From contig NZ_MCGQ01000030.1 of the NCBI RefSeq assembly GCF_002242805.1, positions 1-64,000 of the forward strand: a stretch of 64,000 nucleotides of DNA. Reading direction: 5' to 3'. This document shows, in pieces, positions 8,403 to 17,735 of this stretch. Under the pieces are notes generated by a model, which saw only the letters and a program-made list of their open reading frames with translations, did no database searches and had not been told where the DNA came from. Made by a program: the position numbers and the translations under genes. Position 1 is the stretch's first letter. Every line of letters starts with the position of its first letter. The DNA is from Streptomyces diastatochromogenes (lineage in GTDB: Bacteria > Actinomycetota > Actinomycetes > Streptomycetales > Streptomycetaceae).

Positions 8403-10238
8403 TCATGCACGGACAGCCGTCTCGGTGATCGCCAACGCCGCCGCCATGATGCCCAGTTGGGGATTCACCTGCGGGCAGCTCGGGAGCACGGAGGCATCCG
8501 CGAGCAGTACTCCGTGTACTCCGCGGAGCCTGCCCCACGGGTCGGCCGGGAAGCGGTGCGGGTCCGCGCCTGCGGCGACCGTGCCGGTGGGGTGGTAGGC
8601 CGACAGGTGGAGGTGGCGTGCGCTCGTGCCGGCCAGGGCGGCGTCCAGTTCCGTGAGGCTGCGTACGCGGGGTGTACGGGGGATGCCGGTGAGCACTTCC
8701 TCGGCACCGGCGGCGAACAGCAGCTCGCCCATGGCGCGCACGGCCCGTAGCAAGCGTCCTGCGTCGCGGGGGTCCAGGTCGTAGCGGATCAGCGTGCGGT
8801 CGCGGCCGAGGACGCGACCGGAGGGGCGGTCGGCGATCATCGCGCCGAGCGTGGCGAGTCGGTCGGCGGTCTCCAGTTCGCGGCGCAGCTCGGTGCCCAG
8901 TCCGGGGAGGATGAAGGAGCCCATGCCGGGCGGGGTGGCGGTGGCCTCGATGAGGACGCCTTGCGCGTGGTGCTCTTCGACGCCGACGCTCTGCAGCACG
9001 CCTTCCCAGGCGGTGACCGGTTCGGCGAAGCGTCCGGCGAGGCTCGTGGCCGGGTGGACGCTGAGATTGCGGCCGAGGCGGGGGTGCCTGCCGAGGCCGG
9101 AGCGGCGGAGGAGCGGCGGGGACTGCAGCGCGCCCGCCGCGACGACGACCAGGGGCGCGAGGATCTCGAACCCGCCGCCCTCCCCGCGGCGTACCCGCAC
9201 CCCTGCCGCGCGCGGGCCCCCGGGCCGGTCCGTGTCGACGAGGATGCGCTCGACCCGCGCTCCGGTGACGATACGGGCCCCCGCGGCGCAGGCCTCGGGC
9301 AGCACGGAGAGCTGCACGCTCTGTTTCGCGCCGGTCGGACATCCCACCACGCACTGGCAGGAGCCCTGACAGCCGGGCGCGTTGCGGCGCAGGGGCGCGG
9401 CCCGCCAGCCCAGCTCACGCGCGCCCTTGAGCGCGATACGGCCGTTGTTGCCGAGGACGTCGACGGGCTGGGTGGCCACCCGCAGGGTGCGCTCGGCTTC
9501 GTCCAGATGCCGGTCGAAGCCGTCGGCGGGCGCGAATCCGAAGTCCTTGCTCCAGCGCGTCAGGACGTGGCCCGGAGTGCGGTAGCAGGTGCCGGAGTTG
9601 ACGACCGTGGTGCCGCCGACCGCTCGGCCCGTCGGCAGCAGCAGCGGTGGGTTGCCGACGGCGACGGTCGCTCCGCCGTCCCGGTAGAGGTCGGTGAACC
9701 GGTCCAGGGGCGTGCGCCGGCCGAACGACTCGGTGGAGTGGTGCTGTCCCTCTTCGAGGACGACGATGTCGAGCCCGGCTCGGGCCAGGGTCCGTGCGGC
9801 GATCGCCCCGCCCGCGCCCGAGCCGATGACCACGGCGTCGGCGGTGGAGCGGGCGGGCCAGGCGGGCGCGGGTGTCAGGTCGAGCGGCGGGTCCTGACGC
9901 GTGAGGCCGCGCGGTGCGGGACCGTCCTGGAGCATCCGCTCTGTTCCGGCCGCCAGCAGGACGGGCACCTTGAGTACGTCCAGGAGCGGGAGAAGGGCGG
10001 GCCGTGCGGCCAGTTCGCCCAGTACGGAGTCCCGTTCGGGTGCGGTGAGTGCGCTCAGGGTGCGTCCCGTGCGCGCCATGGCATAGGCGTCCACGGCGCG
10101 TGCCGCGGCCCGTAGGCCGGCCCGGGCGGCCAGCGGCATGGTGGCGAGGAGCGTCTCCAGTCTGGCGGGGACGTGCCGGGGCCAGTCCGCTGTGCCGTCG
10201 TCGGCGATGAGGGCGGACGTGAGGCCGGTGAGCGTCAT
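8403..10238 (-). CDS. GMC-family FAD-dependent oxidoreductase
   Basis: The product has 611 residues. The FAD dinucleotide motif VIGSGAGGAIAARTL follows a ~130-residue N-terminal helical extension of the kind seen in long-chain alcohol or sterol oxidising GMC proteins. The middle has PTGRAVGGTTVVNSGTC and a cysteine-rich GCQGSCQCVVGCPTGAK, and the C-terminus has HLSAYHPTGTVAAG and VLPSCPQVNPQLGIMAAAL, the usual active-site His region and FAD-binding end. ATG 10238 has GGAGG at a good distance and overlaps the upstream gene's stop (ATGA). The substrate is unknown; a lipophilic alcohol is the best guess. Confidence 0.88.
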   Translation of the reverse strand: MTLTGLTSALIADDGTADWPRHVPARLETLLATMPLAARAGLRAAARAVDAYAMARTGRTLSALTAPERDSVLGELAARPALLPLLDVLKVPVLLAAGTERMLQDGPAPRGLTRQDPPLDLTPAPAWPARSTADAVVIGSGAGGAIAARTLARAGLDIVVLEEGQHHSTESFGRRTPLDRFTDLYRDGGATVAVGNPPLLLPTGRAVGGTTVVNSGTCYRTPGHVLTRWSKDFGFAPADGFDRHLDEAERTLRVATQPVDVLGNNGRIALKGARELGWRAAPLRRNAPGCQGSCQCVVGCPTGAKQSVQLSVLPEACAAGARIVTGARVERILVDTDRPGGPRAAGVRVRRGEGGGFEILAPLVVVAAGALQSPPLLRRSGLGRHPRLGRNLSVHPATSLAGRFAEPVTAWEGVLQSVGVEEHHAQGVLIEATATPPGMGSFILPGLGTELRRELETADRLATLGAMIADRPSGRVLGRDRTLIRYDLDPRDAGRLLRAVRAMGELLFAAGAEEVLTGIPRTPRVRSLTELDAALAGTSARHLHLSAYHPTGTVAAGADPHRFPADPWGRLRGVHGVLLADASVLPSCPQVNPQLGIMAAALAITETAVRA

Positions 10239-11674
10239 CGTGTCCCCACCTCCGCGTGGGCCGTGCCCTCCAGCGTCCACTCGGCCTCGGTGCGCCAGCC
10301 ACCGAACCACCACCGCTCCAGCAGGACGTGCGCGTCGGCGCGTTCGCTGTTGTGGCACGTCGCGTGTTGGCCGTCGGGGTCGGTGTAGTCGAGGGCGAGG
10401 GTACGGTCCGCCGGCTGGGTGACCTCCACGCGGATCCGGCGCAGGCCGGCGCGGCCGGTGACCGTCCAGGTGGGCAGGGCGATACCGGCGCGGAAACGCC
10501 CCGCTCCGGCCCAGCCGGCGGCCGACCGCTCGGGGCGGCGCGGCCAGGTGCGCCCCTGCCGCCGCAGCCGGAGGAAGGCCAAGGGAGGAAGCCTGCGCAG
10601 GCCCGGGCGCATGGATACGGCGGCAACGATCTCCAGGACGTCTCCGCCGCCGAGGTCGGCGTGCAGCCAGGCCCAGCGGCGGGCGTTGCCATGGCCGTAG
10701 ATCCGGGCGGACGCGCCGGGGGCCGCGGTGAGCGTCAGCGTGGTGTCGTCATGGGTGAAGGTGCCGTCGTAGCCGGCCCGGGCCGCGGGGAGCATCTGGG
10801 CGGCGGGAAGCAGGGGCCGGCGCCAGGACCAGCGGGGGAAAGTGAACAGCGGCTCGTCCGTGGGGCGTTCGGTCAGGTCCCAGCGCAGGGCGCCGCCCTC
10901 GGCCGCTCCGGACAGGCGTCCGGGGCGGACCACGACCCCGTCGGCGGTGAAGCCGGACCCTTCAGGAGTCCACTTGGCCGGGCCGAAGCGGGCGTGCCGC
11001 ACGGGGCCGTTCTTGGGGAAGACCGCGGCCCAGCCTTGCGCGTACGGCTCGGATCCGTCGGACGGCGCGGTCAGTTCGTGGTGCAGCCACAGTCCGCTGC
11101 CGGTGACCGGGTCGGTGACGGTGGTGTACCAGACCTCGGTACGGCCCGGCTCGCCGCGCCAGCGGGGCGCGAGGAACGCGTCGGGATCCACCTGCCGGGG
11201 GAAGCGGAAACTGGCCAGAAAAGGGAGGAGTTGCGTGCCGAGGGGGAAACGGAGGGTGCCGGTGCCGATCCGCACGCCGTCCTCCTGGAGGGTGTACGGC
11301 AGCACGGTCATCGAGGCCACGGGCCTGCGCGGGGTGACGGACTTCCAGCCGTCGAGGGTGATGCGGCGGCCGTCGGCGGTGAAGGTGATGCGGTAGCGGA
11401 TACGGCGTCGCGCGAGCGGCGAGATCTCCAACTCGCCCTCGGCGTGCGCGTCGTCGGCCCAGCCCGCGATCCGTATCCGGCCGGTGGCACGGGACTCGGT
11501 CGTACCGAGGAGGTGCAGACGGCCATCCGACGAGACCGTCAGATCCAGGCGAACCCGGCGGGTGCGGTCCTCGTCGTCGAGCCGCAGCGTGCCGAGCATC
11601 GTCTCGCGAAAGACGGTGCCACGCGCGGGCGAGCCGGTGTTCGTGGCCGCGCTTGAGGTGGTCGACCCGCTCAT
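10235..11674 (-). CDS. Conserved hypothetical beta-rich protein linked to GMC oxidoreductase
   Basis: This 479-residue protein is predicted mostly beta: alternating strands such as GRIRIAGWADDAHAEGELEIS and RRIRYRITFTADGRRITLDGWK, many Trp residues, no signal peptide and no membrane segment. Two halves with lipocalin-like character (compare the CrtC/AttH hydratase superfamily) are possible, but I cannot identify catalytic residues. It sits between a GntR regulator and the GMC oxidoreductase with ATGA overlaps on both sides, so the three proteins are surely made together. A role in binding or modifying the oxidoreductase's lipophilic substrate is inference. Confidence 0.72.
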   Translation of the reverse strand: MSGSTTSSAATNTGSPARGTVFRETMLGTLRLDDEDRTRRVRLDLTVSSDGRLHLLGTTESRATGRIRIAGWADDAHAEGELEISPLARRRIRYRITFTADGRRITLDGWKSVTPRRPVASMTVLPYTLQEDGVRIGTGTLRFPLGTQLLPFLASFRFPRQVDPDAFLAPRWRGEPGRTEVWYTTVTDPVTGSGLWLHHELTAPSDGSEPYAQGWAAVFPKNGPVRHARFGPAKWTPEGSGFTADGVVVRPGRLSGAAEGGALRWDLTERPTDEPLFTFPRWSWRRPLLPAAQMLPAARAGYDGTFTHDDTTLTLTAAPGASARIYGHGNARRWAWLHADLGGGDVLEIVAAVSMRPGLRRLPPLAFLRLRRQGRTWPRRPERSAAGWAGAGRFRAGIALPTWTVTGRAGLRRIRVEVTQPADRTLALDYTDPDGQHATCHNSERADAHVLLERWWFGGWRTEAEWTLEGTAHAEVGTR

Positions 11675-12357
11675 GAGAGGCCCTCCAGCATGATCCGCTC
11701 GGTCGCCGTCAGATACTGCTCGGCCGCCCTCCGGGCGCCGGCCTCGTCGCCGCGCTCCACCGCGTCGACCACCGGCTCCAGGCGCCCACGCGCCACCCGG
11801 GCGTCCGTGAACGGGCCTCTGAGCGCGGCACGCACCGGCAGATAGGCGTTGAAGAGGGTGTTGGTCAGCAGGACGTAGACGCGGTTGCCGGTGGCGCGGG
11901 CCAGGGCCCGGTGGACCTCGATGTCCGCGAGCTGTACGGCGTCGGCGTCCGCCGCGTCCCCCACAGCTGTCAACAGCGCGCGTAGCTCGGCTCGCTGCCG
12001 GTCGGTCGCCCGGGCCGCGGCGCGCTCGGCGATCAACGCGCCGATGCTGCGCCGTACTTCGAAGACCTCGCCGATCCAGTCGGGGCTGTGCCGTACGAGC
12101 ATCGGCAACAGGTCGGCGCCGCCCAGGCGCAGGTAGTCCCGCACGCGGGTGCCGACGCCGTGCCGGGTCTCCAGCAGTCCGGCCTGCATCAGACGGCCGA
12201 AGGCGTGCTTGAGGGTGGTGCGGGTGACGCCGTAACCGTCGGCGAGCGTGCGCTCGGGTGGCAGGTAACTGCCCGCTGGATGGCGCCCGGTGAGGATGTC
12301 CTCACGCAGACGGCCCTCCAGGACATCGACGATGGTCTCGCGGGGCAGTGCCTCCAT
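11671..12357 (-). CDS. GntR/FadR-family transcriptional regulator
   Basis: This 228-residue regulator has an N-terminal winged helix (LREDILTGRHPAGSYLPPERTLADGYGVTRT and so on, about residues 15-75). An all-helical FCD-type effector domain follows, with the probable metal-ligand pattern of D-x3-H (DIEVHRALA) and later helices. GGAGG precedes the ATG. A perfect inverted repeat 13 bp upstream of the start is the likely self-operator. The gene heads the operon with the beta-rich protein and the GMC oxidoreductase and diverges from a carboxylesterase gene, which it may also control. Confidence 0.9.
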   Translation of the reverse strand: MEALPRETIVDVLEGRLREDILTGRHPAGSYLPPERTLADGYGVTRTTLKHAFGRLMQAGLLETRHGVGTRVRDYLRLGGADLLPMLVRHSPDWIGEVFEVRRSIGALIAERAAARATDRQRAELRALLTAVGDAADADAVQLADIEVHRALARATGNRVYVLLTNTLFNAYLPVRAALRGPFTDARVARGRLEPVVDAVERGDEAGARRAAEQYLTATERIMLEGLS

Positions 12358-12369
12358 GCCGTCCTCCTC

Positions 12370-12392
12370 AGTGGCTCAGTGGATGAGCCACT
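12370..12392. promoter_or_regulatory. Perfect inverted repeat, probable GntR operator
   Basis: AGTGGCTCA (12370-12378) and TGAGCCACT (12384-12392) are exact 9-bp inverted arms around 5 nt. The dyad abuts the ribosome-binding site of the GntR gene, so binding would block its transcription. A TTGACT (minus strand, near 12419) lies upstream. Confidence 0.6.
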
Positions 12393-12576
12393 CAACCAAT
12401 ACTCGTCCGTGTGAGTCAACGGCCTTGCACGGCCGAACGGGCCTGCTCCGTAAATCACTTGGCCCTCAACCCGACTCGGCGGGATGATCCCCGGTGTCGG
12501 TCGGCTGTTCACCCGCCTGCCCGGCCACAACTGTGACCTCGCACTGTGCGTTCTCCCTGCCTGGGAAGGGACTGTG

Positions 12577-14115
12577 ATGACCACTGCCGCGTCCGAGCCG
12601 GCCGGCTCCGCGCCCGAGGTACGCACTGCAACAGGGACGCTGCGCGGCTGCGTGGAGAAGGGCCTGGCGGTCTTCCGAGGCATTCCCTTCGCCGAGCCGC
12701 CGGTGGACCAGCTCCGTTTCGCCGCACCGCAGCCGGTCACGGCCTGGGACGGCGTACGCACGGCTGTGTCGTACGGCCCGCCGCCTCCGCAGGCAGCTCA
12801 CTTCGGCATGGACGCGCTGTCACGAAACTCGGTGGGCGCTGACTGGCTGACGGTCAACGTCTGGTCGCCCGAGCCGTACCCGGGAGCCGGGCTTCCGGTG
12901 CTGGTGTGGATCCCTGGCGGCGCCTACAGCATCGGCATGTCCTGCCTCCCCGAGTACGACGGGGCCCGCCTCGCACGGGAGGGCGGTGTCGTCGTGGTGA
13001 CGCTCAACTACCGCGTGGGCATCGAGGGCTTCGCGCACATCGACGGAGCGCCCGCCAACCGGGGACTGCTCGATCAGGTGGCCGCGTTGGAGTGGGTGCG
13101 CGACAACATCCGGGGTTTCGGGGGCGACCCGGACCAGGTCACGGTCTTCGGTCAGTCGGCGGGCGGGGGGTCGGTCGCCACGCTGCTGGCGATGCCGCGT
13201 GCGGCAGGGCTCTTCCGCCGGGCGATCGCGCAGAGCGTGCAGGGGACGTTCTTCTCGCCGGCGCTCGCTGCCGACATCGCCGCCGCCTGCGCAGCCGAAC
13301 TCGGACTGCGGCCGACGGTGGCCGACTTGGCGACCGTGGACCCGAACCGGCTGCCCACCGCCGGTGACGCGATCACCGCCAAGTCCGCGTCGTTCGCGGA
13401 GCGCTGGGGTCCCATCGCGCACCGGTCGATCCCGTTCTCGCCCGTCGTCGACGGTGACGTCCTGTCCGACACCCCTTGGCAGGCCCTGGCCCGGGGCGCG
13501 GGCCGGGACATCGACATCCTCGTCGGACACACCCGTGACGAGCAGCGGCTGTTGACCGCGCTCGACGGCATGCTCGGGCAGGTGACGGAAGAGCAGGCCG
13601 AGACCGCTCTGCGGGTCTGCGCCCCCGGCCCGGACGGCGTACGCCGGTACCGTGACGGTTTCCCGGACGCGGGCCCGGACGAGCTGTACGAACTGGTCTG
13701 CTCGGACTGGGTGTTCCGCATGCCGAGCCTCCACCTCGCCACCGCGCAGATCACCGGCGGCGGACGAGCCCACCTGTACGAACTGACCTGGTCCGCACCG
13801 GGAATGGGGGGTGTCTTCGGCGCCTGCCACGGGCTCGACGTACCTCTCGTGTTCGGCAACCTGGAGAGTGGCCAGCCCGCCGCGCTGATCGGCGAAAGCC
13901 CCTCCCCCGCCGCGGAGGAGCTGTCCGCACGCATGCGCACCGCGTGGACAGCCTTCGCCACTCACGGCGACCCCGGCTGGGCCCCGTACGACGCCGAGCA
14001 ACGCCTCACCCACCTCTTCGACACGCGGCCGGCCGTCACCACCTATCCGGAGGAGACCTCTCGCCTCATCTGGCAGGACCACTCCATTCCTGTGCTGCCG
14101 CTGATCGGCCGGTAG
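12577..14115 (+). CDS. Type-B carboxylesterase / para-nitrobenzyl esterase family hydrolase
   Basis: This 512-residue alpha/beta hydrolase has the family signature in order: GTLRGCVEKGLAVFRGIPFAEPP, the oxyanion region WIPGGAYSIG, the nucleophile elbow GQSAGGGS with Ser194, the acidic residue in GHTRDEQR, and His in ACHGLDVPLVFG. There is no signal peptide, so it should act in the cytoplasm on small carboxylic esters. ATG 12577 follows GAAGGG at about 6 nt; an upstream in-frame ATG (12484) lacks such a site and would add non-conserved residues. It diverges from the GntR operon. Confidence 0.93.
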   Translation: MTTAASEPAGSAPEVRTATGTLRGCVEKGLAVFRGIPFAEPPVDQLRFAAPQPVTAWDGVRTAVSYGPPPPQAAHFGMDALSRNSVGADWLTVNVWSPEPYPGAGLPVLVWIPGGAYSIGMSCLPEYDGARLAREGGVVVVTLNYRVGIEGFAHIDGAPANRGLLDQVAALEWVRDNIRGFGGDPDQVTVFGQSAGGGSVATLLAMPRAAGLFRRAIAQSVQGTFFSPALAADIAAACAAELGLRPTVADLATVDPNRLPTAGDAITAKSASFAERWGPIAHRSIPFSPVVDGDVLSDTPWQALARGAGRDIDILVGHTRDEQRLLTALDGMLGQVTEEQAETALRVCAPGPDGVRRYRDGFPDAGPDELYELVCSDWVFRMPSLHLATAQITGGGRAHLYELTWSAPGMGGVFGACHGLDVPLVFGNLESGQPAALIGESPSPAAEELSARMRTAWTAFATHGDPGWAPYDAEQRLTHLFDTRPAVTTYPEETSRLIWQDHSIPVLPLIGR

Positions 14116-14246
14116 CGGCCCACACCGTGGCAGGCGCCACTCACAACGGCTGCCGGGTGTGGGCTTCGGCGAGGGGCTGGAGGACCTCGCAGATGCGGAG
14201 TGATATTCGGTCGCCGTCGATCGCGCCCCGCTGATAGACAGGCGTG

Positions 14247-14783
14247 ATGGCGGACGACGACTTCCACGGGTTCCACGCGGGGCAGTCGGGGCTGATCGTG
14301 AGGGTCCCGGCGGCGGAGCCTGCTGTGCGAGCGTGGCGCGGCCGGCTCGACCCCTCGGCCCGTGTCGGGGTCCCGGCCCATGTCACGGTGCTCTTCCCGT
14401 TTCTCGACGCGAGCCGGATCGACCAGGGTGTCTGCACCGCGATCGGCGAGGTACTCGACCGGCACCAGTCCTTCGAGGTCCGGTTCGAGCGCTGCGGCCG
14501 GTTTCCCGGCGTGCTGTATCTCGCACCCGAACCGGACACTCCCTTCAGGCGCCTCACCGAGGCGTTCGTGGCGCGGTGGCCGGAGAACCCGCCGTTCGAC
14601 GGGCAGTTCGACGACGTCGTCCCGCACCTGACCGTCGCCCAGGGCCAGGACGAGGATGTCCTGGAGAAAGCCGAGGCCGATCTGCTCGGCCGTCTCCCCG
14701 TCGTCGCGCACGTCTCGTCGGTCGACTTGCTGGTCCACGACGGAACGCGGTGGCGACAGCGGGGCTCATTCCCGCTGCGGTAG
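14247..14783 (+). CDS. 2'-5' RNA ligase family protein (2H phosphoesterase)
   Basis: This 178-residue protein has the two His-x-Thr motifs that define 2H phosphoesterases: HVTVLFPF in the first half and PHLTVAQG in the second, each ending a beta strand. The family hydrolyses or ligates 2',3'-cyclic or 2'-5' phosphoesters of RNA or nucleotides; the real substrate here is unknown. A GTG codon at 14244 directly precedes the ATG. The 3' end overlaps the convergent next gene by 18 bp. Confidence 0.83.
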   Translation: MADDDFHGFHAGQSGLIVRVPAAEPAVRAWRGRLDPSARVGVPAHVTVLFPFLDASRIDQGVCTAIGEVLDRHQSFEVRFERCGRFPGVLYLAPEPDTPFRRLTEAFVARWPENPPFDGQFDDVVPHLTVAQGQDEDVLEKAEADLLGRLPVVAHVSSVDLLVHDGTRWRQRGSFPLR

Positions 14784-15155
14784 GCCCGGTCGCGGTGTGC
14801 GGTCAGCCTGTACGAGTCGGCCGGTCAGGCGCGGCATCTCCAGCGGCGGGTACGCGAGGAGGTCCGCCCAGAAGTCCTCGCCGAACTCGCGGATGCCGGC
14901 TTCGGACACGTGCAGCGGAACCCACTCCACCTCACTGGACCCGGTCGCCCGCAGACACTTCTCGTAGACCTCGCGGCGCGGGGCCGTGCTCACGATGCCG
15001 ATCGGCTGCGGGTCGAGCAGAGCCGTGACCCGCACCCGCGGACCCGTCTCGATCTCCTCACCGGTCCACCCTCGTATCACCCAACAACACCTGGTCAATT
15101 GAGCCCGGTTCACCACAGGAACGCCGGCCGGCTTCTTCGGGAGCGGTGTTTCCAC
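14766..15155 (-). CDS. Hypothetical protein, about 129 residues
   Basis: I do not recognise a family. The frame has genuine-looking codon use and a soluble alpha/beta composition: strands PRVRVTALLDPQPIGIVSTAP, then helix REVYEKCLRATG, then SEAGIREFGEDFWADLLAYPP. The first ~25 residues (KKPAGVPVVNRAQLTRCC) may be untranslated if a later start is used. It is convergent with, and overlaps by 18 bp, the 2H phosphoesterase gene. Confidence 0.5.
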   Translation of the reverse strand: METPLPKKPAGVPVVNRAQLTRCCWVIRGWTGEEIETGPRVRVTALLDPQPIGIVSTAPRREVYEKCLRATGSSEVEWVPLHVSEAGIREFGEDFWADLLAYPPLEMPRLTGRLVQADRTPRPGLPQRE

Positions 15156-15268
15156 TGGGGGGCGGCGCCCGGATGAACTGTCCCGAAAGGTGATAAAATG
15201 GACGATTTCTTCAGTTTCTCACTCTGGTTGTGACACGAACCGCCGAGCAAGAGGGTTGTGATGCCGGC

Positions 15269-16549
15269 ATGAGGAATTCTCAGGCGTGTACCGCCCGCCG
15301 CATGGCTCTGCTGACGCCCTGCGCGGCGCTGCTGGTCGCGGGATGTGTCCTGCCCGCAGAGCCCGGCCGCATGGCCCTGTCCGATGCGTCAGCCACACCG
15401 GCGGCGACGGCCAGCCTCACTCCCTCCGCGCTGAAGCCCATCGATCCGGCCGCCTTCCAGGCCACCGTCGAGCGTGCGGCGAAGAAGCTCATGGTTCCCG
15501 GCGCGGTGGTGCTGCTCCGCACCCCGCAGGGGACCTTCCGGGCGACCGTCGGGACCACCGAGTTGGGTGCGGCCGAACCGCCCACCACGGGCGACCACTT
15601 CCGGATCGCCTCCAACACCAAGACCATGACCTCGGCGCTGATCCTCCTCCTCGCCCAGGACGGCAGGCTCCGGCTGAGCGACCCGGTGTCCGCCTACGTT
15701 CCCGGAGTGCCGGACGGCGAACACATCACCATCGCCGAGCTGCTGAAGATGCGCAGCGGGCTCTACAACTACACCGACGCACCCGAACTCGCGGCCCGCA
15801 TGGACGCCGAGCCGGGCCAGGCCGTGACGCCGCAGGAGATGCTGGCCATCGCGTTCCGGCACCCGCCGAACTTCGCGCCCGACGCGTCCTACGAGTACAA
15901 CAACACCAACTACGCGCTGCTGGGCCTCGTCGCCGAGAAGGCGGGCGGCCGCCCGCTGGCCCAGCAGTTGCGGGACCGGCTGTTCGCCCCGCTCGGCCTG
16001 GCGGGGACCTCGCTGCCCGGTGCCCACGATCTGTCCCTGCCCGCGCCCTATTCACACGGCTACATGTACGGCGGAACGGCCTACGCGCTGGTCGACCGGC
16101 CCTACCCCGCCGACCTGCAGGCGGCGGCCCGGTCCGGAAAGCTCCGGCCGGTGGACTACACCCATCAGAACCCCTCCTACGCCACCGCCGCCGGAGGCGT
16201 CATCTCCACCGCGGACGACCTGGCCACCTGGATCCGGGCTCTGGTGACGGGCAAGGTCCTGAGCCCCGCGCCGCAGCAGCAGTGGCTCCACAGCCCGCAA
16301 GCCGAGGACCCGGCCGCGCCCGACGGGCAGAAGTACGGGTACGGCATCGCCTACCAGCGCTTCGGCCCCCACGCCTCGATGTACTACCACGGCGGTGAAC
16401 TCCCCGGCTTCAACTCCTTCATCGGCTACGACCCGGACAACAAGGTCACGCTCGTGATCTGGACGAACCTGACCCTGTCGCCCGACGGCCGGACCACCGC
16501 CCAAGCCCTGCTGCCCACCGTCCTCGACCAGGTGTACGCGGGCCTCTGA
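15269..16549 (+). CDS. Secreted beta-lactamase-fold serine hydrolase lipoprotein (DD-carboxypeptidase/esterase type)
   Basis: The product has 426 residues. A basic start and hydrophobic segment end in the lipobox LLVAGC with Cys26, so it should be anchored outside the membrane. The serine-hydrolase motifs are S-x-x-K (SNTK, Ser115/Lys118), Y-N-N in YEYNNTNYALLG, and HGG in YYHGGELPGF. This is the pattern of class C beta-lactamase-like DD-peptidases and esterases (pfam Beta-lactamase). Peptidoglycan-peptide or ester substrates are possible; true antibiotic resistance cannot be claimed. ATG 15269 starts nearest the signal peptide, while GTG 15230 would lengthen it. Confidence 0.88.
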   Translation: MRNSQACTARRMALLTPCAALLVAGCVLPAEPGRMALSDASATPAATASLTPSALKPIDPAAFQATVERAAKKLMVPGAVVLLRTPQGTFRATVGTTELGAAEPPTTGDHFRIASNTKTMTSALILLLAQDGRLRLSDPVSAYVPGVPDGEHITIAELLKMRSGLYNYTDAPELAARMDAEPGQAVTPQEMLAIAFRHPPNFAPDASYEYNNTNYALLGLVAEKAGGRPLAQQLRDRLFAPLGLAGTSLPGAHDLSLPAPYSHGYMYGGTAYALVDRPYPADLQAAARSGKLRPVDYTHQNPSYATAAGGVISTADDLATWIRALVTGKVLSPAPQQQWLHSPQAEDPAAPDGQKYGYGIAYQRFGPHASMYYHGGELPGFNSFIGYDPDNKVTLVIWTNLTLSPDGRTTAQALLPTVLDQVYAGL

Positions 16550-16558
16550 CCGTGCCGA

Positions 16559-16576
16559 CCGGGGGATAACCCCCGG
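16559..16576 (+). terminator. Possible hairpin terminator after the serine hydrolase gene
   Basis: CCGGGGG (16559-16565), loop ATAA, CCCCCGG (16570-16576) form a perfect 7-bp stem 10 bp after the stop codon. No U-tract follows, which is usual for high-GC actinomycetes. Confidence 0.45.
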
Positions 16577-16658
16577 GGGTCATGTGGGGTAGGCCTCGTG
16601 TGTATGCGGTGGCTGGCAGGCTTCTTCGGGGTGGCCGGCCGTCACGAGAATTCTGGGC

Positions 16659-17711
16659 ATGACGACTTCCCCTGATACCTCCGTCGCGACCCGGGCCTCC
16701 GACGCAGGTGCCGGCAGCGACTTCGCGAGACTGTCGCAGCGCATAACCGAGGCCGGTCTGCTGAAGCGGCGCCCCGGCTACTACACGGTGCGGCTCGGTC
16801 TCGTGGGCACGCTGTTCGCCGGGGGCTGGGGAGCGTTCTTCGCTCTCGGCGACAGCTGGTGGCAACTGGCCGTGGCCGCCTTCCTGGCCGTGGTGTTCGG
16901 GCAGGTCGCGCTGGTGGCGCACGACCTGGCCCACCGGCAGGTCTTCCGGCGGCGCCGGCACAGCGAGATCGGAGGACGGCTGTTCGGCAACCTCGGTATC
17001 GGCATGAGCTACGGCTGGTGGATGAACAAGCACACCCGCCATCACGCCAACCCCAACCATGAGGAACTGGACCCCGATGTCGCCCCGGACATCCTGGTGT
17101 GGTCCACCGAACAGGCGCGCGCCAGCAGTGGCGTGGCCCGACTCCTCGGTGGTCACCAGGCGCTGCTGTTCTTCCCGTTGCTGACCCTGGAAGGCTTCAA
17201 TCTGCACGTCGCGAGCCTGCGGGCGCTGCGCTCGCCGTCCCTGCGGAACCGGCTGCTGGAGGGCGCTCTGCTCCTGCTGCACATCGCGGCTCTGCTCACC
17301 GCCCTGTTCCTGGTGCTCTCACCGGGCAAGGCGGTGGCGTTCCTCGCCGTGAACCAGTGCCTGTTCGGCGTCTACCTGGGCTGCACCTTCGCTCCCAACC
17401 ACAAGGGCATGCCCACGATCACCGGTGCACAGCGGCTCGACTTCCTGCGCCGCCAGGTTCTGACCTCCCGCAACGTGCGCGGCGGCTGGTTCACCGACGT
17501 GATGCTGGGCGGGCTCAACTACCAGATCGAGCACCATCTGTTCCCGAGCATGCCCACGGTCCATCTGCGCCGGGCCCAGGTGATCGTGCGGGAGTACTGC
17601 GCCGAACTCGGGGTGCCGTACCACGAGACGGGGCTGATCCAGTCGTACCGCGAGGCCCTGGCCCACATGCACCGCGTGGGCGAGCCGATCCGGCAGCAGC
17701 GCAGGGCGTGA
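16659..17711 (+). CDS. Membrane fatty-acid desaturase
   Basis: This 350-residue diiron membrane desaturase has the three histidine boxes HDLAH (about 88-92), HTRHH (about 125-129) and QIEHH (about 289-293). Glutamine at the start of the third box is typical of front-end/acyl-lipid type enzymes. Two pairs of hydrophobic helices flank the boxes (LVGTLFAGGWGAFFAL, LAVAAFLAVVFGQVALVA, and a later pair around LLLLHIAALLTALFLVL). The protein should introduce a double bond into membrane acyl chains with an external electron donor; none is encoded alongside. It is monocistronic and convergent with the binding-protein gene. Confidence 0.92.
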   Translation: MTTSPDTSVATRASDAGAGSDFARLSQRITEAGLLKRRPGYYTVRLGLVGTLFAGGWGAFFALGDSWWQLAVAAFLAVVFGQVALVAHDLAHRQVFRRRRHSEIGGRLFGNLGIGMSYGWWMNKHTRHHANPNHEELDPDVAPDILVWSTEQARASSGVARLLGGHQALLFFPLLTLEGFNLHVASLRALRSPSLRNRLLEGALLLLHIAALLTALFLVLSPGKAVAFLAVNQCLFGVYLGCTFAPNHKGMPTITGAQRLDFLRRQVLTSRNVRGGWFTDVMLGGLNYQIEHHLFPSMPTVHLRRAQVIVREYCAELGVPYHETGLIQSYREALAHMHRVGEPIRQQRRA

Positions 17712-17735
17712 CCACGACAGCTCGGCCGTCGATGC

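Noticed and set aside
15269..16549. True beta-lactamase
   Set aside because: Motifs fit the broad DD-peptidase/esterase family; lipoprotein anchoring and the HGG motif do not specifically support antibiotic hydrolysis.
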